From contig ML682125.1 of NCBI GenBank assembly GCA_007922195.1, forward strand, positions 310,001 through 374,000: a stretch of DNA of 64,000 nt. Reading direction: 5' to 3'. A program made the position numbers and the translations under genes. The stretch comes from Podocnemis expansa. Lineage: Eukaryota; Chordata; Testudines; Podocnemididae. Positions within the stretch are counted from its first letter, which is position 1. Every line of letters starts with the position of its first letter. The notes below the pieces were generated by a model, which was not told the origin of the DNA, did not search any database, and saw nothing but the letters and a program-made list of their open reading frames with translations. Shown one piece after another: positions 1 to 10,153 of the stretch.

Positions 1-2835
1 CCCTGAGCCCTCACCAGCCCCAGCCCCATCACACAGTCAAAGACCCGGGACCCACAGTTGTGGACCAGTCCTGGGAACCCCCTTTGGTGTCACTCTACCC
101 AGAGCCAGCCCCTTGGCTTCACCCCTGCTGGGAGCAGCCCTTGGAGTCTTCGCACCCGTGTCCTGCCGTGAGTCCAGCTTAAGCGTACCCCAGAGGGAGA
201 CTTTCACCCCAAAGGGTGCATTGCACCCCAACTTGGCACAACTCTCAGCTGGTTTCTCCCAGCTGTGACATGCGGCGACACATCCCTGTCAGCTCCAGTG
301 CAAGGACCGAGGCCATCCTGGGTGGGAGGTGCCAGGCTAGCGGGGCTGGGGGGGCACCAGAGAGACCCAGCCCAGCAGTAGCACACAATTTGCACTGCTG
401 CAAGGCAGGAGTGTGGAGCAGGACTGGGGTAGCAGGGGACTGTCAGGGGGTGGCCAGTGATGTAGGTTAGTCCCTCGGGAAGGTGACATTGAAAGGGGGT
501 GGTGAGGGAGACTTGGGGGCGGGTGAGGGACTGGTACGTGATGAAGGGGGAATTTTTCATGTTTGTAGGAACATGGTGTGAGCCACAAAGGCGTGACGGT
601 GCCACCAGTGCCCCATGTAACGGGGCGCATTGTATGGATGCCCAGGACCAAACCCCTGCCCCAGAGCACTGGCCCACAGTGCTAGCATGTTGCCCATCTG
701 AATGCCTGGGGCCCCCAGGAGTCCCCTGTGGGGCAGAGGCTCAGGGGCGTGTTTGGCCAGCTAAGCAGGGGGGGTGGGGGTGCATGCAGGTTTGGTGTAT
801 GGAGCAGTCCAGGTCCCCCCCCCCGCCCTGGCAGAGCAGCTGGAGGCCCACATATGGGGGGATGCATGGGGGGGGTTCAGTGATAGAGTGAGCTGCAGCC
901 AGGCTCCCCGAGTGTGGGGACCCCTCCCGGGCCAGCTGGAAGCCAAAGGATGAGAGGGAGAGGCAGCATGTGAGCGCAGGATGAAAGGCCACTATGGCCC
1001 AAGGAGCCAGCGTGGCAGCCAGCGGATATGGGGCAGGGCGGCCCAGGGGTCGAAAGCAGGGTGGGAGGAGATGGGCTAACAGCCAGTGCTGTGGTCCCCT
1101 GTGAACCCACCACACGTCACGTGACACTGGCTCTGCCACACTTCCTGGGCAAACCCCCAGCTCCCATGTGGGCTTTGTCCACAACCAGGGGCAATCTGAA
1201 TGTTGCCAGCCCTGGGTCTGACCATCCCAAGCCCCATATCCTAAGTGTGTGTAACGGGGTGTCTGTGTGGAGGCGCTAGGCCAGCTGTGGGACTGGGAGG
1301 GCAGCGGGGTGACAGCACCCACATACTGCACTGGGCAGGGGCATGCCAGGAGCGTGGCATGAAGGTGACACAGTTTGTGTGGCGTTGCAGTCGGCTGGGG
1401 CAATAGATAGGGCAGGCGCTGGACAACTTGCAGGCTGGGTGTCTGCCCAGCCAGCCCTGCTGAGCAAAGGCACTTGCTGCATTCCCATGGGACCAAAATG
1501 ACTGACACGCCAGGCTGAATGGGCCACGTGCACCCAAGTGGTCCCAGCAACTCAGCCTCACCTGGGCCAGCAGCAGCATGGCAGATCCCAGCACCTTCCC
1601 CATCACATCCCAGGCTTTCACCACATGACCTAAAAGAGCAACCCCACTAGCTGGCAGCAGTAGTAAGCTTTTATTCCCAAATGATACAACCACTAGAGGG
1701 AGCGGTGGGACACGCTTTGCCCATTTGGTCCATGCACCAGCACCTCCCATGTGGAATATCCACACTAACATTGTGGCACAGCTGGTGGGCAGTTTGTTGC
1801 TGGAGGAGGAATCAATGACCTGGAGGCCAGCTCCCGTCTTAGCAGCACGTGTGTGTTTACACTGGGAGGGGAACCCCTGGCCTAGGGCAGAGGATCGCAG
1901 CCCCCCACTCCTAGACTGCTCAGTCAAACACCAGTGCCCAGCTTGGGGGGGGGGGGGGCACAATGCCCCAGGAACCAGCCCTAGCTGCATAGATTCAGCA
2001 GCTTGCAAACCCCCTCACTGAACACAAGAGCCCCCCAGGGGGAGCAGTAAGCCCCTGATTGAAGGGCTGAGCCTCACTTGCCCCACACACACTCAGCCTG
2101 GCTCCTGACAGTCTTGTGCCAGGCCCAGGCGCCCACCATGCTTTCCCAAGCATAAGCCTGGAAGGGCGGTGCATGGCAGGGCCTGAGCCAAAGCAAACAT
2201 CCTGCCGTCACCTCCCCAAACCGCAGCAGCCAAGAGGAAGCAGGTGTGAGGCCTGGCCAGTTTCCAGTGCGAGTGGCCACTCTGGCTCTGCAGCTCGGCC
2301 ACAGGGCAGCTGTCGGCAGCCACTGAGGCTCAAGGGCTTTGGGCACCCAATGCCGGCTGAGACTCTGGTGCCAAAACATTTTGGACAATGGGCCAATGGT
2401 TTAACTCCTGCGCACCTTGGGGGGTGGAGGGACACGGGTGCCTCTCCAGTAGAAACTGGTTCAGTCGCACAGAGGCGAGGGCCCAGGCTGGCCTTGGTGG
2501 GCAGACAGGCCATGGCACCACAGGGCATGGGGATAGCTGGAGCTGCAGCAGCATGAGGACGGCACTGACAGACACAGAGACTGGAGCCCTGGGACCGTCC
2601 TCCAGCACCCACGTCACTGCAAACCAGCCCAGGCACCGCTGAGACTCAGGAGTCAGCCTGTCCAAACACATCCTGCAGAGGGGTGGGATGGACTGGGGTG
2701 GCCACTGAGCGAGGAATGAGAGGCTCTGAAGAGTCAGGCTGAGTGCTCACCCCAGGAAGGCAGGCCCAGCCTGGGCAGACGAGAGGCTGGGCTCCAGCCT
2801 GCCCCTTGGGGGTCTCCCTCACATTGCTGTCCAGC
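1..2835. other. GC-rich single-copy sequence, no gene recognised
   Basis: No repeat family, splice-flanked exon or RNA gene is recognisable here. Open frames occur on both strands but overlap one another and are rich in P, G, S, C and W, as expected of chance frames in GC-rich DNA. A G-run of about a dozen bases lies near 1946-1958. It could be intronic or intergenic. Confidence 0.5.
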
Positions 2836-2837
2836 AC

Positions 2838-2965
2838 AGAGCCATGAGAGTCGGACCAGCCAGGAGCCATCCCCAGCTCTGCCACTGATGGCCTGTGTGG
2901 CCTTGGGCAAGTCACTGCCCATCGCTGTGCCTCAGTTTCCCTCTCTGGCTGATAGAGATAGCACT
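2838..2965 (+). repeat. MIR-type SINE fragment
   Basis: The block reading 'ctctgccactgatggcctgtgtg' through 'ttgggcaagtcactgccc' to 'gcctcagtttccctctctgg' follows the conserved core and 3' part of the MIR family in sense orientation. The tRNA-like head is weak or missing. This is an ancient, inactive copy. Confidence 0.75.
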
Positions 2966-5255
2966 CCTGTCTTTGGCTGTGGTGACTTGAACAGAGCAGG
3001 GACTGGCTCTTACCCCACCAGGTCTGGCTGCAAGCATAGTGTGAGCCTCAAAACCCCCATGGCCAGTGTTTCAGAGAAGCATCGATTACCAGGCCAGAAA
3101 CCACACAGCCACATTTCACTTACCTCCAGGTAGGGTCATTACAGGACCTGGAGCCCTGTGGGCCCAGCTTAGCCAAGCAGCTCACCAGTGTGAATCCAGC
3201 CTTTGCCAGTCCCAGGAAAGGTGTGTTCACCACCCCGCCACCCTCAGATCTGTACCCATTGGCATGGGGCTGACATGATGTAACACCTGGTGGGGGAGAG
3301 AGAGGATCCCCACAGAGCCGCCTGTGGTGAGAGCTGCCCCCAGTCCCTGGTTGGAAGGAAGCAGTCGGGCGATGACTGATCAGAGCGTTGGCTGAGCCCT
3401 GCCTTGGGTCATACTCACTGGATGGGCCCCAGGGAGCCGATCTCCAGCCAAAGTGGAGACCGTGGCTCCTTTCCAGGGGGCTAAGTGAAGACAGACTCAG
3501 CCCTCCCAGCCTCTTGGCTCGTGCTACATGAGAGGCAGCCGGGGTGTATGGGACCAGGAAGCTTCCTGAGCTGTGGGCCATGAGTGGAGAGCTGCAGTGG
3601 GGTGAATGAATGGGGCATGGGGGACGGGTTGGCTGCATGCACTGTCTGCCGTGTCCCTGAGGGGCCTCCTGCACACCAGCAAAGAGCTCAATTTTGCCGC
3701 TTCTGCAGAGCTGTCCTGGGGCAAAAGGGGATCAGGGCTGGGCCCCTGCTCTGACTTTCCCCTGCAAATTTCAGAGCGGTCTAGCTTTTTGCAGCATACT
3801 CACTGCTGTGGGGTGCCAGGGCAGGGGGAGCCATGGGGTGGGGTGGCCATATCTTCCCCAAGAGCTTCAGTCTGCATGGCACAAGCTGCGTCCCAGGGCT
3901 GAACGCTCTGTTGCTGCCACTGCTGTGCCAGCCGACTGTGGACCTTGGCAGGTTTGGGCACCAGCACCGTGAGCGGGGAATCATCTTTCTTGGGCCTGCA
4001 GGGTCACTCCACTGGGCCCAGTCTGCATTTGGGGCAGGGGCAGGGAAATCACCTAATTCAAAGGGAGAAGGTCCAAAAGCTGGGTCTGCAGGGGAACCAG
4101 TGGGAGCAGATTGGGATGTGGAGCCTGGGAGGATGGAAACTGGGATGAGGGGCTGGCAAGGAAGTTACAAGAAAATTGGGATTGGCCAGGGCAGGGGGAT
4201 GCACACTAGGACTGATTGGGTGAGGTGCCTGCAGCTTGGAGACTGGGACTGGCAGCTGCAGAGGACTGGGTCAGGTTGGGCAGGAAGACTGGGAGAAGGA
4301 GCGGCTGTGGGAAAAGACAGAAGAGGATGAGGTTGGTGGGGAATGGAGAGCTGGAGGGAAGTCTGGGGGGAATGGGCAGAAGAGGCTACGCCCACTAGAG
4401 CACAGGCCTCACCAGAGCCTGGATGCCTGCGTCTCCCCGTTCCTCTGCCGCAGGCAACTATCTGTGGAAGCCACTGGCCAGCTGTACCATCCCCCAGTTG
4501 TGCTGGTCCACACACAGGATGACAACCTACTACTGCTGTCAGTGACACCATTCACCCTGGGCGATGGATCTGAAGAGTCCAACCTTGCTGAGGCCCCATG
4601 TAGGCATCAGTATGGTGCCACAAGATGGAATTGCTGTGGTTTCCTTTGAGGGCTTACAGGACAGTCCACATTATCAAACACACTTGCCCTTAAGCGCTCT
4701 GTTGCCTCCCTCCCCTACCTGTAGCAAAAGGGTGGGGCTGGTGCAGGTGATCTGTGTTGCTAGGCAAGGCTTAGGTGTAAACTAAGGCAGAAATACAATG
4801 AGGTAACAAGCCTCAGAGCCCGTACAAGAGTTCAGTTAAAGTAACCAGGGCAAAGAGCCCTTAGCATAGCTGCTAAACAGGCATCGGCTCCACCCAACAT
4901 TGCAGCTGATAGGTCACAGCAAAGGGTTGCCACAAGGTTCCTTTAGAAACGTCAGCAGGAACTACTGGACATACAAGGCAATTAGCTGGAGGTAAAAAGG
5001 CCAGGAGCCTACAGGAGAAGGGCTCCCTGACATAAGTGGGGTGCACAAAGGGCTGGCCTCTACTGCATATGCAACAGGCATAGAGCGTCTACGTAACCCT
5101 GCGAGTCGTGAGTGACTCTGGTGAGGGTAAAGCTGTGACTGACACGTGCGTTTCCTGCAAGTGAGGGGTGAGCACTGGGATTCTCAGTCGCTCGTCCGTT
5201 CTCATAAGCTCCCTGGCTGGGTTGGCACCTGTGTCCTGTGGTAACATTTAGTATA
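2966..5255. other. Single-copy sequence, nothing recognised
   Basis: There is no recognisable repeat or gene. Several open frames on both strands overlap and lack splice-site context or known domains. G-rich stretches near 4080-4400 explain the longer plus-strand frames. Confidence 0.4.
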
Positions 5256-5257
5256 AA

Positions 5258-5992
5258 ACACCTAGGGCAGAAGAATCCCAGGTGCTGTGGTAGACTGGGG
5301 ACTGAGCACTTAGGCAGCAGTTCTGTAGAAAAGGAGCTGGGGGTTACAATGGCCAAGAAGTTGGATATAAGTCAACAGTGGGTCCTTACTGCTAAGTAGT
5401 TTAATAACATTGGGCTGCACTAGAAGGAGCATAGCCAGCAGAGGCAGAGACTTGATTATTCCCCTTTATTTAGTCCTGGGGAGGCCACATCTGGAGTGCT
5501 GGGTCCAGTTTTGGGCCCTCACTAGAGAAAGGTTGTGGATTAGTTGGAGAGAGTCCAGAGGATGGCAATAAAAATGATGAGGGTACTGGAGTGCATGGCT
5601 TATGAGGAGCAGCTGAGAGAACTGGGTTTATTTAGGCTGCAGAAGAGGAGAATAGGGAGGGATTTGACAGCAGCCTTTAACTATCTGAAAAGGATTGCAG
5701 GGAGGACGGACCTGGGCTGTTCTTGGTGATGGCAGGTAACAGAACGGGGAGCAGTGGCCTCAAGTTGTAGCTGGAGAGGTCTAGGTGTGACATTAGGAAG
5801 AATTTTTTCCCTGAGAGGATGGTAAAGCACTGGAATGAGTTACCTGGGGAGGTAGTGGACTCTCCATTGTTATAGGTTTTAAGGCCCGGCTTGACAAAGC
5901 CCTGGCTGGGATGGTTTACTTGGGGTTGGTCGTGCTGTGAGCAGGGGTTGGACAAGATGACTCCCGCCCTCATTTGCTCTGATTCTATGAGG
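5258..5992 (+). mobile_element. CR1 LINE, 5'-truncated 3' end
   Basis: This is the 3' end of a CR1 non-LTR retrotransposon in sense orientation. It covers the end of ORF2 ('ggaggccacatctggagtg', 'gagagagtccagaggatgg', 'gaggagcagctgagagaac'), the conserved 3' segment ('gtaaagcactggaatgagtt') and the terminal 'gattctatga'. A fragment of about 60 codons (from 5544) still reads as the CR1 C-terminal region with the E-Q-L-R-E-L-G-L-F and L-Q-K-R-R-I motifs. It cannot encode a working protein. Truncation at the 5' end is usual for target-primed LINE insertion. Confidence 0.88.
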
Positions 5993-6187
5993 CAGACCAC
6001 CAAGAACAAAATCAAGCTAGAGTCATCCTGGTGACTTCCCTGATGCACCATTTGTGAGCTGTTGATCACTAATCGCCACGCTAAGCAGCATGCACTTGGC
6101 TGTATGCATCAGGCTAACCAAGACCCTATGTTCTGACAAAGCCTTGAGCAAAGCCACACACATAAGCAGAAAAGTCACTCACTGTGC

Positions 6188-6366
6188 ATTTAGCCAAGTT
6201 CCAAAGGGGCAGCTTTGTTAGTCCAGTAAAGCAAAAAAAGCAAGGAGTCTTGTGGCACTTAAAGACTAACAGATTTATTTATCGCATGAGCTTTCATGGG
6301 AGACTATCCCACTTTGTCAGACACTTTGAAGAAGGAGAACTTACAGAATTGGATGAAAATAAATGA
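6188..6366 (-). mobile_element. Penelope-like element 3' end (left arm of palindrome)
   Basis: Read on the minus strand this matches the ends at 6380-6525, 23255-23450, 39815-39958, 55245-55345 and 57893-57980: a 'gtgggat...tcccatgaaagctcatgc' stem-loop, then 'aaataaatctgttagtcttt', 'aagtgccac' and a T-rich tail ending near 'ggctgcccctttgga'. The assignment to Penelope-like elements rests on the retroelement-like protein fragment in the 23.06 kb copy and on the hammerhead-like core, so it is an inference. Confidence 0.55.
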
Positions 6367-6379
6367 CTTTTATAAATAA

Positions 6380-6525
6380 ATAAATGGCATTTATTTTCAA
6401 CCAATTCTGTACATTCTTTCTCTTCAAAGCGTCTGACGAAGGGGGATATTATCCCACGAAAGCTCATGCAATAAATAAATCTGTTAGTCTTTAAGTGCCA
6501 CAAGACTCCTTGGTTTTTTTTCACC
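6380..6525 (+). mobile_element. Penelope-like element 3' end (right arm of palindrome)
   Basis: This is the same family as the left arm in opposite orientation, so 6188-6525 forms an inverted repeat with arms of about 145 bp and a short AT-rich centre ('ataaataaataaa'). The hammerhead-like core is best preserved here: CTGACGA at 6433-6439, a stem with the loop 'atatta', then GAAA at 6458-6461. No coding region remains. Confidence 0.55.
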
Positions 6526-8127
6526 ATGCATTGTTACCATCAGTCAGTTCCTGACCAGCACTGGGCCAGTGTGATGGACCTCACAACTAGACACGTGAGA
6601 GAAACAGCAGTATATTAAACACCTACATGTCATCTGCTCCCAGAATTCTGGGGCTCATTTTACATTTTGGGTTTATATATGTAAAAGTACATTTACATAT
6701 TTCTTAATAAACCAAAGCCAGACTGTGCTTCATTTAACTTTTAAGTGGGTTGTACATTTTCCTCTTACGCTCATCGTTAATGTGGGTTTGGTGGAGTCAG
6801 TACCAATGATAGATGTGGACAGCCTCCAACGAGCCTTGACTGTTCTGGAATCATTTGCATTATTTAGGAACATTTTCCTAAAGTAATTTGTGGAGATCTC
6901 TGCTTTGCATCTGGTGCCCTTCCCTGCCAGAGTCCCAGCCGTCCAGAGACGCTGGATCTTTCCCTAAATCCATCCTTACAGCTTCTTGTCACAGCCAACA
7001 AGCTGACTGTGTCACCACCCACACTGCACTTTGGGCCTCTGACCTCCGGTCATCACGCACAACGTCCCTTTGCTTTGACAGCAGCCTTTTGCTGTTAAAC
7101 TTCTTCCTTTGCAAACCACACGGCTGCTTCCCGTTTGCTGGGTCATTTAATGACGGGTACACACCATGGGAATGTTTGTTACAACCTTATAACAAGGCCT
7201 GGTTAAGTGAAAACAGTGCAAGTAATATTCCACTAATTTTCATGGAATTTAAATACTGGCTGCTTTGTTGGACACGTAACAAACACTTTGGTCTCTGCTA
7301 ACACACAAGCAAATAGGCGTGGGGCTGGCCCCTGGTCTGTCAGTGTCACTTCATGAAATGTGCCTGCTCTGGAGAGGAACATGACAGCTCTTTAACAGCC
7401 CTTAGGAATCTTGTCGGGGTGGCTTTAGCAGGGGTTGATGGATTCAGCTGCACCCATGGAAATCATGAACACAAAGGTGCAAAACCAGGCGAACATACTC
7501 ATCCCCCAGTGTGTTGTGGCATCCTCTCTGCCGTGTAGTATCATGCACCCCCTGAATAGAGAGGCCTCCATCACCTTTTCCCTCCAACTCCCGCTGGCCA
7601 GCAGGTCTTAGACTGAGCTGTGGGACACCAAAGCGTGGAGGTGGAGGATTGGGCCAGTGTTATCCATGGACCTGAACTTGCACAGGGAACAAAAATGTCT
7701 CTGTGTTTATGGATTTTGAAGTTAACTTTCCAAACATCAGCTTCTGCAGCAAGTCAGTTTATTGAATCGCCTGTAACTTAACACAGCCCAAAGTACACGG
7801 GAAGCAGGCAGTTTATAGCGTGCATAAAATAAAATAGTCCAGCTAGACCTTCAGCAAGGTTTTACTGCATAATCCTTGGAAACACAACAAATCTTTGGTC
7901 AAATTTAATGTGGCCACTCCCCCCCACCCCCCCATGTTCACTTTTGCATGTTTAAGTCTAGAGTTTTATACATAGACTGTTGGCCAGAAATCTAGCTGTT
8001 TACACTTGTTTTTTCATATTTTTAAAATTATACAATGCAAATAACAAGCAACTGTTTTGTCGTATTGTGTCTTTTTAGAGTTTGCAATTCTGACGCAGAT
8101 ACAAAGGGAGTCAAATGCCCCCTCTCA
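6526..8127. other. AT-richer single-copy sequence
   Basis: No gene or clear repeat is recognised. Around 6660-6730 there is an AT-rich stretch with 'cttaataaacc', which could serve as a polyadenylation signal for an unseen transcript, but nothing supports an exon next to it. Short open frames at 6888-7301 and 7353-7538 show no known domain. Confidence 0.35.
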
Positions 8128-8129
8128 AC

Positions 8130-8520
8130 ACACATGTTCATTGGTTCTAAGGCCAGAGAGGACCGCTGGGTTAGTCTCAAACAGGGAACTCCCCTGAAAA
8201 AATTCCTAGGTTAGATCTTGCAGAAAACATCTACTTTGGATTTGAACATTGCCAACAATGGAGAATCCACGTGACCCTTGTGCGATTGTTCCAGTGGCAG
8301 AGATTACCCTCACAGCTAAAAACACACGCCTTATTTCCAATCTGAATTTGTCTCTAGCTCCAATTTCCTGCCCTTGGATCTCATGATGCCTTTGTCTGCT
8401 AGATTGAAGAGCCCATTAACAAATTTCTTTGCCCCATATAACTACCTATAGAGTGGGATCAAGTCACCTCCCAAGCTTCTCTTTCATTTCACAGCAGTCC
8501 CAGCTTTGTCTATGGAATCT
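8130..8520 (-). mobile_element. CR1 LINE 3' fragment, older subfamily
   Basis: On the minus strand this follows the CR1 3' region: 'cttctctttc' with 'gggatcaagtcacctcccaa', 'gctagattgaagagcccatt', 'ggagaatccacgtgaccctt' and the 3'-terminal 'ggccagagaggaccgctggg'. It differs from the CR1 copies at 5.3 and 25.4 kb, so it belongs to another subfamily. It has no open frame and is 5'-truncated. Confidence 0.75.
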
Positions 8521-8627
8521 ATATGAAGATGGAATTAAAAAAGAAATCCTGTGTTTTACATTTTGGACGATTCAGCATTCAAAGCACCCCAGGGACAGGG
8601 CTGTTTCGATAAGACAGGCATGTTTCG

Positions 8628-8874
8628 AATCATAGACTAATAGGGCTGGAAGGGAACTCATGAGATCATCTCGTTCAACCCCTGCTAAAAGCAGGACGAC
8701 TCCCACTAAATCATCCCAGCCAGGGTTTTGTGCAACCGGGCCTTAAAAGTTTCCAAGATGGAGATTCCACCACCTCCCTATGTAACCCATTCCAGTTCTT
8801 CACTACTGTCCTAGTGAGAAAGTTTTTCCCAATATCCAGCCTAGACCTACATAGCTGCCGCTTGAAACCATTGC
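8628..8874 (-). mobile_element. CR1 LINE, distal 3' piece (split by hAT)
   Basis: This is the last ~245 bp of the CR1 whose main body lies at 10154-12282. On the minus strand it resumes directly after the hAT insertion ('gcaatggtttcaagcggcag') and runs through 'gtgaagaactggaatgggtt' to the 3' end at 'gtctatgatt'. The 8 bases next to the insertion (accattgc, 8867-8874) recur as accattgg at 10154-10161, showing one element interrupted by a later insertion. Confidence 0.85.
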
Positions 8875-9173
8875 CAGGGCCATAACTAGGGTGGGGCAAA
8901 TGGAGAAAAGCTCCAGGCAGCAAATTTTAAAGGGTGCTGCCAGATGCTACCTGGCTCCAAAGAGGAACGTGCCTTTTGCAGTTTCCTCCAGGGGCCAGGC
9001 TGGGGCTGGGGGAGGTCATCTCCCGCCCTGCTCTTGAGCTTGCTCAGGTGGATGCAGGGGACAGGGGGAGAGAAGCCTGTGCCCTGGCCACACCACTGTG
9101 GCCAGGGCAGCTCCAGCCTCCTGGCCTGCAGGCAGGTAAGGGCACCCCTTGGCCCCAGTGCCAGGCAGGAGGG

Positions 9174-9339
9174 TGTAATGATCTTGAGGGTTCATTAAAG
9201 ATGATACTACAGAATGAGTAAGGAATACAACTTTAATCATTCAGACAGGTATCCAGGTGTGTGCCTGGGAGCAGCCATGTTAGATCTTCTCTGGGGCACG
9301 TCTCCCAATTTACACAACAATGACAAGCATATCACCACA
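9174..9339 (-). repeat. 3' LTR of the miniature LTR element
   Basis: This is the downstream LTR in minus orientation, TG...CA bounded. It differs from its partner mainly at 'aatcattcag' versus 'aagcatacag' and in a small indel near 'tacacaacaatgacaag'. Confidence 0.85.
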
Positions 9340-9659
9340 TCTTCCCCCCTAAGGAAAATAAGTAAACACTTATATACACATAAAAGCTAGCTAATGATGC
9401 ATGCACTAACATCTAACAACACATAACAGCTATCTAAAAAACATGCAGAAGAACAGTCCATAAACCTAGGATATGAACTACCTAGAGAGGAGAGGTGAAG
9501 GAGCCTGTAAAACATCCATTGTTAGAGCTTACACTTACTTGCTGAAGGCTTGCTTTGTTTTCAGAGATCCCTGATGTTTTGCTGTTTTCAGGTGCAAATG
9601 CAGGAATTTTCCTCCAAGTCTTTTTAGTTTCCAAACTCATTCCCCATCTTCTGACACCA

Positions 9660-9822
9660 TGTAATGATCTTGAGGGTTCATTAAAGATGATACTACAGAA
9701 TGAGTAAGGAATACAACTTTAAGCATACAGACAGGTATCCAGGTGTGTGCCTGGGAGCAGCCATGTTAGATCTTCTCTGGGGCACGTCTCCCAATTTACA
9801 GGACGACAAGCATATCACCACA
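9660..9822 (-). repeat. 5' LTR of the miniature LTR element
   Basis: This is the upstream LTR in minus orientation. The putative tRNA-Leu primer-binding site begins at its inner edge (9659 reading down). Confidence 0.85.
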
Positions 9823-10153
9823 GAGGGCGTCTGCCTTTCCCCGCCACCCAGCAAGCCTGGCCAGTGCCAGGTAGGAGGGTGCCTTTCCCCACCCACCTGG
9901 TGCTGGCCATGCTTGCTGGGCAGCAGGGAAAGACAGGCACCCTCCTGCCCAGTACAGGCCACAGTTGCTGGGTGATGGGGAATCCCGGGGGTCCCTGCCG
10001 GCCAGTGGGGAAAGCCCCCTCCAGGGATCCCTGCCGGGCGGCTGGGAGCACATCCTGCCAGGGGACTCCCCTGACATCTGAGGCTGGATTGGGCCAGGGG
10101 TGGGGGGCATTCACGGCTCTTGCCCTGGGTACTGACGTCTCGTTACGGCTCTG

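Larger units (their letters stand above)
9174..9822 (-). mobile_element. Miniature LTR retrotransposon (TRIM-like)
   Basis: Two direct repeats of ~165 bp (9174-9339 and 9660-9822) flank only ~320 bp. On the minus strand each LTR begins TGTGGTGATATGC and ends GATCATTACA. Directly after the 5' LTR comes TGGTGTCAGAAGATGGGG, fitting a primer-binding site for tRNA-Leu. Directly before the 3' LTR lies the purine tract AGGGGGGAAG. The element is flanked by a perfect 5 bp duplication, GAGGG (9169-9173 and 9823-9827). There is no room for gag or pol, so movement would need proteins supplied in trans. The LTRs differ at a handful of positions. Confidence 0.85.
8875..10153. mobile_element. hAT-type DNA transposon inserted in CR1, itself split by an LTR element
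   Basis: The terminal inverted repeats are CAGGGCCATAACTAG at 8875 and, on the other strand from 10153, CAGAGCCGTAACGAG. The flanking 8 bp are accattgc and accattgg (7/8), the target-duplication length of hAT transposases. Excluding the LTR insertion at 9174-9822 the element is about 630 bp. It has a GC-rich interior with repeated 'agtgccaggtaggagggtgc'-like units and no transposase frame, so it is non-autonomous. It resembles the element at 39294-39762. Confidence 0.85.

Noticed and set aside
741..2021. Long overlapping open frames on both strands (up to 269 codons)
   Set aside because: Low-complexity translations rich in P, W, C, G, frames open on both strands, no domain, no splice context; expected in GC-rich DNA.
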